This document shows, piece after piece, positions 55,258-64,000 of a stretch of 64,000 nt of DNA; positions within the stretch are counted from its first letter, which is position 1, and every line of letters starts with the position of its first letter. A program made the translations under genes and the position numbers. Origin of the DNA: Ruminiclostridium sufflavum DSM 19573 (GTDB lineage: Bacteria; Bacillota; Clostridia; Acetivibrionales; DSM-1351); contig NZ_QKMR01000002.1 in the NCBI RefSeq assembly GCF_003208175.1, positions 186,001 through 250,000 on the forward strand, in the 5' to 3' direction. The notes beneath the pieces were generated by a model. That model was not told where the DNA came from. It was given only the letters and a program-made list of their open reading frames with translations, and did not search any database.

Positions 55258-56124
55258 GTGTCATTTCTTTCCGATATTTTTAAGCCGGAGGCTGCGAATA
55301 AAGTTAACAATGAAAATATCATTTTGAATAAGGCAGGAGACTTGTTATACATTGAGTTTAAAAATCTGAAGAAGTATAGTGATATATTAACCCATTGCTT
55401 TACAACAAGGCTCGGAGGTGTAAGCGGAGGTGAATGCTCCTCGCTGAACCTGAGCTTCAACAGAAATGACAGCAAAGAAAATATACTGAAAAACTACGGA
55501 TTAATTGCCGATGCAATCGGTGTTGATTTTGATAAAATGGTTTTATCCAATCAGATTCACGATAACAGGATAAGGTTGGTTCAGCCTGAAGATGCGGGCA
55601 AGGGACTGATAAAAGAAAGTGATATTATTGGCTTTGACGGGCTTTCCACAAACCATGCCGGAATTCCGCTGGTAACCTTTTATGCCGATTGCGTTCCGGT
55701 GCTTATGCTGGATCCTGTAAAAAAGGCTGTTACTGCGGTGCATTCGGGCTGGAAGAGCACTGTAAAAAACATTGCGTATCATGCTTTAATGCTTATGAAG
55801 GATACTTACAACAGCAATTTTAAGGATATACAGGTGGCTATAGGCCCATCAATCTGTAAGAATTGCTTTGAGGTGGATATTGAGGTTTACAATTGCTTTA
55901 TTGATACGTTCAGCTGGTGCAATAGGTTCACCGGCTATAGAAACGGCAAATATTACATTGATCTGCAGCAGATAATCCGGCAGGTTATGATTGATGCAGG
56001 GGTTTTGGAACAAAACCTTGTGATAAGCAATATTTGTACAAAATGCAATAAGGACATTTTTTTCTCATATAGAGGTGATAAGGGGAAAACGGGAAGTCTG
56101 GCTGCAATAATGATGTTAAAATAG
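55258..56124 (+). CDS. pgeF: YfiH/PgeF-family (laccase-fold) protein
   Basis: A 288-residue protein with the family metal site: HCFTTRLGGVS, the ADCVPVLM segment and AVHSGWKSTVKNI with conserved Cys and His residues, and a late conserved cysteine motif (CTKCNKDIFFSYR). Formerly called polyphenol oxidase, relatives act as purine nucleoside phosphorylase/adenosine deaminase or as peptidoglycan editing factor. Which role applies is open. GTG start after AAGGAGGCG. Confidence 0.93.
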   Translation: MSFLSDIFKPEAANKVNNENIILNKAGDLLYIEFKNLKKYSDILTHCFTTRLGGVSGGECSSLNLSFNRNDSKENILKNYGLIADAIGVDFDKMVLSNQIHDNRIRLVQPEDAGKGLIKESDIIGFDGLSTNHAGIPLVTFYADCVPVLMLDPVKKAVTAVHSGWKSTVKNIAYHALMLMKDTYNSNFKDIQVAIGPSICKNCFEVDIEVYNCFIDTFSWCNRFTGYRNGKYYIDLQQIIRQVMIDAGVLEQNLVISNICTKCNKDIFFSYRGDKGKTGSLAAIMMLK

Positions 56125-56152
56125 TTTATAAATTTAGGTACGGAGAATATAG

Positions 56153-57826
56153 ATGAAAAAGGAAATTAGAATTATAATACTGTTGTTTTTAATCAGTATG
56201 CTGCTAAGTGCATGTACATTTAATGCCCAAAAAACATCCGAAACCGAAGAAGAGCCTTATGAAGATAAATATGAGGTTATTGACAATGGCCCGGTAAAGG
56301 GCGGAGCAGTCAAGCTGTTTACTACTCCTATAGATACGCTGAATCCTATACTGACTAATAACAGGTATGTTCAGGACTTTTTAGGACTGATATTTGAAGG
56401 ACTGTATAAGCTTGACACAACCGGACAGCCTGTGCCTGTTCTGGCTAAAAGCTCTGTTCTGTCTGAAGATGGCTTGACAATGACGGTTTATCTTAAGGAT
56501 GATATAAAATGGCATGATGATATGTCTCTCAAGCCTGAAGATGTTGTTTTTACAATAAATACAATAATGGATTCCAAAAATGGGAGCGTTTATATTGAAA
56601 ACGTAAGAAATATATCCTCTGTATCGGCGGGAGAGCAGAATTCAGTTGTAATAAGGTTAAAACAGCCGTATTCCTTTATTAAAAATGAACTGACCTTTCC
56701 GATTATTCCAATGCACCGTTTTATTAATGAGAAAATCAGTGATAAAAAATCAAAGGTGAATCTATTGCCAATAGGAACAGGTCCATACAGCTTTGGCTCC
56801 TATGACACTGAAAGCAGTTTGAAGCTGAGGCAAAATGAAAATTGGTGGAATTCCTCGGGAGGAGGTGACAGTAATGACACAAGTTCTGCTGTCATTTCCA
56901 CGCCTTATATTTCAACAGTTGAGATTAAAATATTAAGCAACCTCAACGCTGCAAATAATGCATTTCAAACAAGGGATATAGATGTTTTGCCTGCTGATTA
57001 CAATGAATTCAGAAAATATATCGGACGTACGGATATTACATTAAAAAGGTATACAGGAAAAAATTATGAGTTTTTGTCTCTTAATTTAAAAAGGGGCCCG
57101 TTATCTGATAAGCGTGTGAGAAATGCTCTTAACATTTTGATAAATAAAAAGCAGCTTATAGATACTGCGGCATCAGGTATTGCAGTAGCTGCCGAAATAC
57201 CTGTTATGCCAAGCTCATGGATTTATCAGCTCAAAGACTTCGAACAGGGGAATGATTTTAAAAAGGCACAGGAATTACTGAGTCAAAGCGGATATGTATT
57301 TGATTCCGACAAAAATGCTTATTTAAAGAAGACCACAAAAAAACCGTTGGAGCTGAAATTGATAGTTAATGATGATAACAGCCTGAGATATAATGCTGCA
57401 AAAGAGGTTGCCTCTCAGCTGAGTAAAAAAGGCATAGCCGTGGAGATCTCAAAAATTCCCTGGGCTGATGTCAGCAAAACCATGAAAAACGGTAACTATG
57501 ATATGGCTTTAATGGGGTATAGGCTTTCATCAATACCGGATTTGTCCTTTGCATATTCTGCGGATGGGATTAGCAGCGGGTTGAATGTTGCAGGATACAG
57601 TAATCCTAATGTGGACAATCTTCTTAAAAGTATTTTAAGCGAAAATAATTCTGAAGAGCAGAAAGCCAGCTTCATAAAGCTTTTGGATATTATTACTGAG
57701 GATAGGCCGTATATAGGACTGTATTTTTTAAACGAAAGCGTTATGTATGGAAAAAGTATAAGAGGAGCCATTAATCCTTATATTTGGGATAAGTATAATG
57801 ATATATCAAAATGGTATTTACCGTAG
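56153..57826 (+). CDS. ABC transporter peptide-binding lipoprotein (family 5), orphan
   Basis: A 557-residue solute-binding protein with a signal peptide and lipobox LLSAC (about residue 20), then an OppA/DppA-type fold (GGAVKLFTTPIDTLNPILTN, EDGLTMTVYLKDDIKWHDD). It should bind peptides or related solutes at the outer membrane face. No permease or ATPase gene is near, so it must serve a transporter encoded elsewhere or act as a receptor. ATG 56153 follows ACGGAG. Confidence 0.92.
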   Translation: MKKEIRIIILLFLISMLLSACTFNAQKTSETEEEPYEDKYEVIDNGPVKGGAVKLFTTPIDTLNPILTNNRYVQDFLGLIFEGLYKLDTTGQPVPVLAKSSVLSEDGLTMTVYLKDDIKWHDDMSLKPEDVVFTINTIMDSKNGSVYIENVRNISSVSAGEQNSVVIRLKQPYSFIKNELTFPIIPMHRFINEKISDKKSKVNLLPIGTGPYSFGSYDTESSLKLRQNENWWNSSGGGDSNDTSSAVISTPYISTVEIKILSNLNAANNAFQTRDIDVLPADYNEFRKYIGRTDITLKRYTGKNYEFLSLNLKRGPLSDKRVRNALNILINKKQLIDTAASGIAVAAEIPVMPSSWIYQLKDFEQGNDFKKAQELLSQSGYVFDSDKNAYLKKTTKKPLELKLIVNDDNSLRYNAAKEVASQLSKKGIAVEISKIPWADVSKTMKNGNYDMALMGYRLSSIPDLSFAYSADGISSGLNVAGYSNPNVDNLLKSILSENNSEEQKASFIKLLDIITEDRPYIGLYFLNESVMYGKSIRGAINPYIWDKYNDISKWYLP

Positions 57827-57836
57827 AAAATTTTAA

Positions 57837-57896
57837 GTAATTGACTGAAACAGGGCAAGCCGGTAACAGGACAGGGTCCTGACTAAAAACGATATG
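57837..57896. repeat. Dispersed palindromic element, copy 9 (degenerate)
   Basis: GTAATTGACT (57837-57846) and GACTAAAAACGATATG (57881-57896, the reverse of the ATATCGTTTTTAG segment) flank a short GC-richer stretch. It is weaker than other copies. Confidence 0.4.
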
Positions 57897-57919
57897 AGAA
57901 AAAAGGGGACATAGCTATT

Positions 57920-58396
57920 ATGATTTGGGCATTAATTATTATTGCGGGATTTATTTTGGACAGATTAACAAAAATATGGGCATTTGACTCATTGTCTCAT
58001 GAGCCTGTTACTGTCATAGATAATTTTTTTTATCTCCGTTATCTCGAAAATAAGGGAGCAGCCTTTAGTATTTTACAGGGAAAAACTGTATTTCTTGTAA
58101 TAATGACTTCACTTGTATCCTTAGCAATACTTTTCATTATTATAAGGTTTAAAGATAAATTCATGCGTACTGCGCTGTGCTTGATATTCAGCGGGGCAGC
58201 GGGAAATTTGTATGATAGGGCCACTAAAGGAAGCGTGACGGATTTTATTGAATTCCATTTTGGTTCATATGTGTTTCCGATATTTAATGCGGCAGATATA
58301 TTTGTTGTTATAGGCACCATTTTGCTTGCAATATATATCCTCTTTTTTTATAAGGAGGAGAAGCCCGCAGAAGCACCAAGCAAAGACCCTGAATAA
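57920..58396 (+). CDS. lspA: Lipoprotein signal peptidase II
   Basis: LspA removes signal peptides from lipoproteins after diacylglyceryl modification, serving for example the two lipoproteins in this window. The 158-residue protein has four membrane helices; GNLYDR, TDFIEF and FNAADIF contain the conserved residues, including the catalytic aspartate pair. ATG after AAAAAGGGG. It precedes rluD, the conserved lspA-rluD-pyrR order of Gram-positives. Confidence 0.97.
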   Translation: MIWALIIIAGFILDRLTKIWAFDSLSHEPVTVIDNFFYLRYLENKGAAFSILQGKTVFLVIMTSLVSLAILFIIIRFKDKFMRTALCLIFSGAAGNLYDRATKGSVTDFIEFHFGSYVFPIFNAADIFVVIGTILLAIYILFFYKEEKPAEAPSKDPE

Positions 58397-58451
58397 AAAC
58401 AGCAATAAAGCATTTAATTTTGCAAAAAACTAATAAAATTGGAGGCAACCC

Positions 58452-59366
58452 TTGAAAGAAATAATATTAGAATGTGATACTGATGAAGTAAGAATCGATG
58501 CATGGCTTTCCTCAAGCTTAGAGGATTATTCCAGATCTTATATTCAAAAGCTTTGCCAGGACGGAAATATATTTGTAAACGGTGAAAGAGCAAGACAGAA
58601 TTTCAAGCTGAAGGCAGGAGACAACATAGTTCTTAATGTACCGGAGCCGGAAATGCTGAATATTCTGGCAGAGGATATCCCCTTGGATATTGTTTATGAG
58701 GATGAACATATCATAGTAATCAATAAACCGAAGGGTATGGTGGTGCATCCTGCAGCAGGAAATTATACAGGAACTCTGGTCAATGCCTTGATGAAGTACT
58801 GCGGTGACAGCTTGTCGGACATTAACGGAATAATCAGACCCGGAATTGTTCACAGAATTGATAAGGACACTTCAGGACTGCTTGTAGTGGCAAAAAGCAA
58901 TAAGGCGCATGAAATACTTTCCGATAAGCTGAAAACACATGAAATTAAAAGAGAGTATATCGCTTTGGCAGAGGGTATTATATATGAAAACAACGGCAAA
59001 ATTGATGCCCCAATTGGCAGGCATCACGTTGACAGAAAAAAGATGAGCGTAAACCTGAAAAACGGAAGAGAGGCTATAACTCATTTTACAGTGCTTGAAA
59101 GGTTTCATGATGCAACTTATTTGCAGCTTAAGCTTGAAACGGGGAGAACTCATCAGATCAGAGTACACTTATCCTATATAAATCACCCTATAATGGGAGA
59201 TACGGTGTATGGCAGAAAAAAACAGCGGTTTAAAACCCACGGACAGGTTCTGCATGCAATCAGACTGCAGTTCGAACATCCCATTACAGGTGAAAAGCTC
59301 CAGTTTGAAACAGAGGTACCGGATTATTTTCAAAAGCTGATGGAGGAATTGAGGAAAACACATTGA
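58452..59366 (+). CDS. rluD: RluD-type 23S rRNA pseudouridine synthase
   Basis: A 304-residue enzyme with an N-terminal S4 domain (EDYSRSYIQKLCQDGNIFVN) and the RluA-family core with catalytic aspartate in HRIDKDTSGLLV. It modifies uridines in 23S rRNA. The start is TTG 58452, 6 nt after GGAGGC. Next gene after lspA, upstream of the pyr attenuator. Confidence 0.95.
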   Translation: MKEIILECDTDEVRIDAWLSSSLEDYSRSYIQKLCQDGNIFVNGERARQNFKLKAGDNIVLNVPEPEMLNILAEDIPLDIVYEDEHIIVINKPKGMVVHPAAGNYTGTLVNALMKYCGDSLSDINGIIRPGIVHRIDKDTSGLLVVAKSNKAHEILSDKLKTHEIKREYIALAEGIIYENNGKIDAPIGRHHVDRKKMSVNLKNGREAITHFTVLERFHDATYLQLKLETGRTHQIRVHLSYINHPIMGDTVYGRKKQRFKTHGQVLHAIRLQFEHPITGEKLQFETEVPDYFQKLMEELRKTH

Positions 59367-59407
59367 ATAAAGCCTCAAAATAAATATTTGCAAATTTAAT
59401 TAATCTA

Positions 59408-59436
59408 TAGACAATCCTAAACTGTTGTGCTATTAT
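59408..59436 (+). promoter_or_regulatory. Promoter of the pyr operon
   Basis: TAGACA (59408-59413), 17 bp, TATTAT (59431-59436). The start near 59443 leaves room for the full PyrR-responsive leader. Confidence 0.7.
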
Positions 59437-59442
59437 CATAAT

Positions 59443-59589
59443 TAATTAAATAAGTTTACCTTTAAATTTGTCCAGAGAGGCTATAAGGTGAGATATTGAG
59501 CAGATGCAGTATACCTGTAAACATTATATGATTTATATGGTTGTACATTGATATGTCTAGGCTTCTTACCTTTGGTAGGAAGCTTTTTT
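59443..59589 (+). promoter_or_regulatory. PyrR-dependent attenuator leader
   Basis: TCCAGAGAGGCT at 59471-59482 is the conserved PyrR-binding loop. A terminator at 59559-59589 (AGGCTTCTTACC with GGTAGGAAGCTT, then T run) follows. In the known mechanism UMP-bound PyrR stabilises the binding hairpin, preventing an antiterminator and lowering pyr expression. Confidence 0.9.
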
Positions 59590-59656
59590 AGTGTAAAGAT
59601 ACATAAGTTTATAGCTTTTGGAAATTATCATAGGTAGTGAGGAAAGGAGCTTGACA

Positions 59657-60193
59657 ATGCAAATGACAGAAATAATGGATGAAAACGCAATAATAAGGGC
59701 TATTACAAGAATTTCTCATGAGATAATAGAAAAAAACAAGGGTGTTGAAAATCTTGTATTAATGGGGATACAAAGAAGAGGTGTTCCGCTTGCACGAAGA
59801 ATTGCCGCAAAAATTAAGGAAGTTGAGAGCACTGAAATTCCTGTCGGCATACTGGATATTACTCTCTACCGTGATGATTTAAGCTTGCTTAATGAACATC
59901 CGGTTATTAACGGAACAGAAATAAATTTTGATATTGCCGATAAAAAGGTGGTTCTGGTCGATGATGTCATATACACCGGAAGGACAGTAAGAGCGGCAAT
60001 TGATGCAATTATGGATATTAACAGGCCTCAGATGATTCAATTAGCCGTAATAATTGACAGAGGGCACAGAGAGCTGCCTATCAGGGCAGACTATGTGGGC
60101 AAAAATGTACCGACCTCAAGAAGTGAAATAGTTCATGTAAATGTAAAGGAAATAGATGGCGTTAACAGTGTTTCCATAACAAGCAAGGAATAA
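59657..60193 (+). CDS. pyrR: PyrR regulator / uracil phosphoribosyltransferase
   Basis: PyrR binds the pyr leader RNA in response to UMP and has weak uracil phosphoribosyltransferase activity. The 178-residue protein has the PRPP loop [14 protein letters not shown] and the RNA-binding basic segments [14 protein letters not shown] 59657 follows AAAGGAG; an earlier in-frame start adds 13 residues foreign to the family. It is first in pyrR-pyrB-pyrC-pyrF-carA and its own leader carries the target site. Confidence 0.97.
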   Translation: MQMTEIMDENAIIRAITRISHEIIEKNKGVENLVLMGIQRRGVPLARRIAAKIKEVESTEIPVGILDITLYRDDLSLLNEHPVINGTEINFDIADKKVVLVDDVIYTGRTVRAAIDAIMDINRPQMIQLAVIIDRGHRELPIRADYVGKNVPTSRSEIVHVNVKEIDGVNSVSITSKE

Positions 60194-60302
60194 TGCCGGT
60201 ATCCGTAAGGCCGGCATGCTTATGCTAATAAAAAAAGGGGGATCGAGTCCACGCCGGCAGTCAAAGGTTGCTTTCACCGAAATGCAGGGCATGGATGTAA
60301 TT

Positions 60303-61244
60303 ATGAATTTGAAATCTAAGGATTTACTTGGCCTCAGAGACATATCGGCTGAGGAGATACAATATATCTTAGACACGGCAAAGACAATGAAATATATTGT
60401 GACCTCAAACAATAAAAAAACTGCTCATTTGCAGGGGAAATCAATAATAACTCTTTTTTATGAGAACAGTACAAGAACAAGGCTGTCTTTTGAGCTTGCT
60501 TCCAAATATATGGGTGCAAGTGCTGCAAATATCTCGGCTTCAAGCAGCAGTGTATCAAAGGGTGAGACACTGCTTGATACAGGAAAAACTATTGATATGA
60601 TGGGCTCGGATATAATTATAATGAGACACCCCATGTCGGGAGCGCCGCATCTTCTTGCCAAAAATGTAAGGTCCTCGGTAATCAATGCCGGTGATGGCAT
60701 GAACGAGCATCCTACACAGGCTTTGCTGGATATGTTTACTATACTTGATAAAAAGGGCACGATAAAAGGGCTGAAGGTTTCAATTGTAGGAGATATACTG
60801 CACAGCAGAGTGGCGAGAAGCAATATTTGGGGTCTGACCAAGCTGGGAGCAGAGGTCAGTGTTTCAGGGCCTGCCACATTAATTCCACGCGATATTGAAA
60901 TGCTGGGAGTAAAGGTTTACAGCACTGTTCAGGAAGCGATACTGGATGCCGATGTGGTAATAGGGCTCAGAATACAGCTGGAACGCCAGAAGAAAGGACT
61001 GTTTCCTACAATAAGGGAGTATTCAAGATTTTTTGGAATTGATGACAAGCGGCTGAAGCTGGCAAGGGAGGATGCTGTTGTTTTGCATCCGGGGCCTGTA
61101 AACAGGGGGGTGGAGCTTTCATCCTCTGTTATAGACGGTGAACAGTCTTATATAAATGAGCAGGTAACAAACGGAGTTGCAGTCAGAATGGCTCTGCTAT
61201 ATCTTTTAACCAGGAGGGGCTCAAATAATGAAATTGTTGATTAA
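60303..61244 (+). CDS. pyrB: Aspartate carbamoyltransferase catalytic subunit
   Basis: It makes carbamoyl-aspartate, the first committed pyrimidine step. The ~313-residue protein has the carbamoyl-phosphate loop STRTRLSFE and the HPTQALLD motif. I set the start at ATG 60303 ([13 protein letters not shown]), which matches the family; in-frame ATGs upstream would add up to 29 residues including a poorly coding stretch. The 109-bp gap after pyrR contains TGCCGG/CCGGCA inverted repeats. No pyrI follows. Its end overlaps pyrC by 17 bp. Confidence 0.95.
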   Translation: MNLKSKDLLGLRDISAEEIQYILDTAKTMKYIVTSNNKKTAHLQGKSIITLFYENSTRTRLSFELASKYMGASAANISASSSSVSKGETLLDTGKTIDMMGSDIIIMRHPMSGAPHLLAKNVRSSVINAGDGMNEHPTQALLDMFTILDKKGTIKGLKVSIVGDILHSRVARSNIWGLTKLGAEVSVSGPATLIPRDIEMLGVKVYSTVQEAILDADVVIGLRIQLERQKKGLFPTIREYSRFFGIDDKRLKLAREDAVVLHPGPVNRGVELSSSVIDGEQSYINEQVTNGVAVRMALLYLLTRRGSNNEIVD

Positions 61245-62514
61245 AAACGGACAAATAATTGACGGGAAAGCCGGAATTGAAAAAATCTCAGATATTCTGA
61301 TAGATGACGGAATTATAGCTGAAATTGAGGAGGATATTGATTCCTCAGGCTGCGAAATAATAGAAGCAAAAGGAATGTATGTAGTACCGGGACTTGTTGA
61401 TGCACACTGCCATTTGAGAGCTCCCGGCTTTGAATACAAGGAGGATATAGAGTCAGGAACCAGAAGCGCTGCAAAGGGGGGCTTTACATCCATAGCATGT
61501 ATGCCGAACACAAATCCTGTACTGGATAATGAAGCAATGATTATGTACATTCTCAATAAAGCGAAAACCGACGGGATTGTCAATGTGTATCCAATCGGAG
61601 CAGTATCAAAAGGCTTGAAGGGGGAAGAGCTGAGTGAGATCGGCGAGCTGAAGTTTGCGGGTGCGGTTGCGCTTTCAGATGACGGAAGGCCGGTTAACAA
61701 TTCCTCTCTGATGAAAAAGGCTATGCAGTATGCGTCTATGTTTGATATAACCATAATTTCCCACTGCGAGGATTTGGAGCTTGTTGATGAAGGACTTATG
61801 AATGAAGGCTATTACTCTTCCATACTGGGATTGAAGGGCAATCCGGCACCTGCCGAGGAGGTAATGATTGCAAGGGATTTAATACTTGCAGAATACACAA
61901 GGGCAAGTGTCCATATTGCACATGTAAGCACCGAGCTGGGTGTGGATTTGATTAGAAATGCAAAGAGGCGAGGCGTCAATGTTACCGCGGAAACCTGTCC
62001 CCATTATTTTTCCCTTACAGACAAAGCCTGCGAAGGCTTTAATACAAATGCAAAGGTAAACCCTCCGCTTAGGACAGAGAAGGATGTAGCTGCTATTATT
62101 GAAGGCTTGAAGGATGGCACAATTGATATCATATCTACTGACCATGCACCTCATCATTTTGATGAGAAAAATGTTGAATTCAAGCTTGCCGCCAATGGAA
62201 TGGTAGGCTTTGAAACAGCCTTCCCGTTAGCTGTAACAAATTTGGTAAAGCCCGGGCATCTCACAGTTGAGGAATTGGTTAAAAAAATGTGCCTGAACCC
62301 ATCAAAAATGCTGGGACTTAATAAAGGGACGATTGAAGCTGGAAAAGTTGCCGACATTTTAATTTTTGACATAAATGAGCAATATACCGTAGACATAAGT
62401 ACATTTGAATCCAAAAGCAAAAATTCACCGTTTAACGGATTCAAGCTATATGGTCAGCCGCAGTATACAATTGTGGGCGGTAATCCGATTGTAAGAGAAA
62501 AGGTACTTTTATAA
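61228..62514 (+). CDS. pyrC: Dihydroorotase
   Basis: A 428-residue type I dihydroorotase that cyclises carbamoyl-aspartate. Zinc ligands appear in [12 protein letters not shown], in the ISHCED and IAHVSTE segments, and in STDHAPHH; all are present, so it should be active. The ATG lies inside the end of pyrB after CAGGAGGGG, giving a 17-bp overlap and translational coupling. Confidence 0.96.
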   Translation: MKLLIKNGQIIDGKAGIEKISDILIDDGIIAEIEEDIDSSGCEIIEAKGMYVVPGLVDAHCHLRAPGFEYKEDIESGTRSAAKGGFTSIACMPNTNPVLDNEAMIMYILNKAKTDGIVNVYPIGAVSKGLKGEELSEIGELKFAGAVALSDDGRPVNNSSLMKKAMQYASMFDITIISHCEDLELVDEGLMNEGYYSSILGLKGNPAPAEEVMIARDLILAEYTRASVHIAHVSTELGVDLIRNAKRRGVNVTAETCPHYFSLTDKACEGFNTNAKVNPPLRTEKDVAAIIEGLKDGTIDIISTDHAPHHFDEKNVEFKLAANGMVGFETAFPLAVTNLVKPGHLTVEELVKKMCLNPSKMLGLNKGTIEAGKVADILIFDINEQYTVDISTFESKSKNSPFNGFKLYGQPQYTIVGGNPIVREKVLL

Positions 62515-62550
62515 ATTATTTAATATTGTATAAATATGGAGGAGATTGAG

Positions 62551-63498
62551 ATGTTTATAGACAGATTGATAGATAGTATTCAGGAAAAGGACAATCCTAC
62601 AGTAGTAGGTCTTGATCCTAAAATGGAATATATACCTTCGTTTATAAAAGACAAATGCTTCAAGGAATACGGTGCAAATCTGAAGGGCTGTGCAGAGGCA
62701 ATTATTGAGTTTAACAGGCTGATAATAGATTCAATATATGATCAGATTCCTGCTGTAAAGCCACAGCTGGCATATTATGAAATGTATGGGGTTGATGGCA
62801 TATATGCTTTTGATGAAACCTGCAGATATGCTGGAAATAAGGGCCTGATAGTTATAGCAGACGGTAAAAGAAACGATATAGGTACAACTGCCGAGGCTTA
62901 TTCAAAAGCATTTTTAGGTTCAACTGAAATTGATAAGCAAATTATGCAGCAGGCTTTTCAGGTGGATGCCCTGACTGTTAATCCATATTTGGGCGAGGAT
63001 GGAATAAAGCCGTTTATAAATGATTGCATAAATAATGAAAAAGGGATTTTTGTACTTGTAAAAACCTCCAATAAATCGTCAGGTCAGCTTCAGGATCTTG
63101 TAACTCAGAATTGCAAAAGCATCTACGAGATAATTGCCGAGTATGTAAATGAATGGGGAAAGCCGGTTACTGGCAAATACGGATACAGCAGTGTCGGTGC
63201 TGTTGTTGGGGCAACTTACCCAAATCAGGCTAAGCTGCTCAGATCCATTATGAAGAGAGCTTATATATTAGTACCCGGTTACGGCGCTCAGGGGGGGACA
63301 GCCAGAGACTGTGCAAATTCCTTTAAAAAGGACGGGCTGGGAGCTATAGTGAATGCCTCAAGAAGTATAATGTGCGCATATAAATCGGATATATGGAAAA
63401 GTGAGTACAGTGAAGAAAAATTCGCCGAGGCTTCAAGAGCCGAGGTAATCAGAATGAAAAATGACCTCAATGCGGTATTGGGGGAAAGAGCGGGTTAG
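62551..63498 (+). CDS. pyrF: Orotidine 5'-phosphate decarboxylase (long type)
   Basis: The last step to UMP. A ~315-residue protein of the longer subfamily (GLDPKMEYIPSF at the start, IADGKRNDIGTTAEAYSKAF with the catalytic lysine/aspartate, VPGYGAQGGTA). The start is ATG 62551, 5 nt after GGAGGAGA; the ATG at 62536 would read through that site. In Bacillus pyrF is near the end of the operon, whereas here it precedes carA. Confidence 0.96.
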   Translation: MFIDRLIDSIQEKDNPTVVGLDPKMEYIPSFIKDKCFKEYGANLKGCAEAIIEFNRLIIDSIYDQIPAVKPQLAYYEMYGVDGIYAFDETCRYAGNKGLIVIADGKRNDIGTTAEAYSKAFLGSTEIDKQIMQQAFQVDALTVNPYLGEDGIKPFINDCINNEKGIFVLVKTSNKSSGQLQDLVTQNCKSIYEIIAEYVNEWGKPVTGKYGYSSVGAVVGATYPNQAKLLRSIMKRAYILVPGYGAQGGTARDCANSFKKDGLGAIVNASRSIMCAYKSDIWKSEYSEEKFAEASRAEVIRMKNDLNAVLGERAG

Positions 63499-63618
63499 GA
63501 TTTGTTTTGAGGTTATTATACCAGAAAATAAATCAAGCTTTTCAGAGAAATCATAATTTTAGAAATGCTGTTTAATTTATGAAGGGTTTGATCAAATAAA
63601 GTTTATAGAGGTGGAATT

Positions 63619-64000
63619 ATGAAGGCTTTTTTACTACTGGAAGACGGAACTGTTTTTGAAGGAAACAGCTTTGGAATGGAAGGCGATGTGGTTGGCGAGG
63701 TTGTTTTTAACACCGGAATGACTGGATATCAGGAGGTTCTCACAGATCCCTCATATTGCGGGCAGATAGTTTGTATGACTTATCCTCTCATTGGTAATTA
63801 CGGTGTGAATCTGGATGATATTGAATCAGTAAAGCCTCAGGTAAAGGGCTTTATTGTAAGAGAGCTCTGCCAGACGCCAAGCAACTGGAGGTCAATCGAA
63901 TCACTGAATGAATATCTCAGACGAAATGAAATCATAGGCCTTGAAGGAATTGATACCAGAGAGCTTACAATAATTTTAAGAGACAAGGGTACCATGAAGG
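63619..64000 (+). CDS. carA: Carbamoyl-phosphate synthase small subunit (partial)
   Basis: The first 127 codons of the glutaminase subunit, cut by the window edge. [38 protein letters not shown] and the PLIGNYGVN segment identify it. ATG after AGAGGTGG, 121 bp past pyrF with no terminator between. The catalytic Cys-His-Glu triad lies beyond the edge. carB probably follows. Confidence 0.95.
   Translation, partial: MKAFLLLEDGTVFEGNSFGMEGDVVGEVVFNTGMTGYQEVLTDPSYCGQIVCMTYPLIGNYGVNLDDIESVKPQVKGFIVRELCQTPSNWRSIESLNEYLRRNEIIGLEGIDTRELTIILRDKGTMK

Noticed and set aside
61221-61754. 177-codon minus-strand frame
   Set aside because: Antisense to pyrC, low-complexity Ser/Pro composition and no family resemblance.

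Overview
The window looks like chromosome of a low-GC, endospore-forming anaerobic Firmicute, most likely a clostridial cluster III (Ruminiclostridium-like) species. This rests on the spore protease gene gpr, [FeFe]-hydrogenase maturation genes, a desulfoferrodoxin, collagen-like proteins of spore-surface type, and the clostridial gene orders sepF-yggT-ylmH-divIVA, rny-ymdB and lspA-rluD-pyrR. The species assignment is inference. I see no phage, insertion sequence with a transposase, CRISPR array, tRNA or rRNA.

Layout. 1-1.8 kb: TPP riboswitch and thiC. 2-5.4 kb (minus): TM1266-like regulator, hydF and hydG, preceded by a promoter, a ~220-nt leader and a terminator. 5.4-14.8 kb: MATE exporter, hemW, rpsT, a chemoreceptor with a C-terminal Cache-like module, gpr, an M50-like membrane protein, a divergent ligA and a MarR regulator. 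15-18.6 kb: citrate synthase and an oxygen-defence group (superoxide reductase, flavin reductase-rubredoxin fusion, hemerythrin). 18.8-25.7 kb: four paralogues sharing one ~100-residue N-terminal domain, three with collagen repeats, next to two glycosyltransferases with TPR-like tails; probably a spore-surface glycoprotein locus. 26-36.4 kb: a catabolic cluster with ROK kinase, ABC binding protein and two permeases, amidohydrolase, cysteine desulfidase-like protein, ROK repressor, argininosuccinate-lyase-like enzyme and SIS protein. Together these suggest uptake and dismantling of an amino-sugar/amino-acid conjugate, which I cannot name.

36.4-43.9 kb: MerR regulator, RluA-type pseudouridine synthase, a methionine gamma-lyase-like PLP enzyme and a cell-division string (HlyD-like protein, yggS, sepF, yggT, ylmH, divIVA). 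44-59.4 kb: ftsK/spoIIIE, a membrane TPR protein, a YgiQ-type radical SAM protein, folD, rny, ymdB, pgeF, an orphan peptide-binding lipoprotein, lspA and rluD. 59.4-64 kb: a PyrR-attenuated pyrimidine operon pyrR-pyrB-pyrC-pyrF-carA that runs off the right edge.

The least explained structure is a family of short imperfect palindromes (about 60-145 bp) whose ends read AAGTCAATTAC...GTAATTGACTT. About ten full or partial copies lie between genes, and one copy supplies the last codons of a glycosyltransferase gene. Other points worth attention are the hydrogenase-maturation leader RNA, the spore-surface cluster and the conjugate-catabolism cluster. All calls come from reading the sequence; no database search was run.
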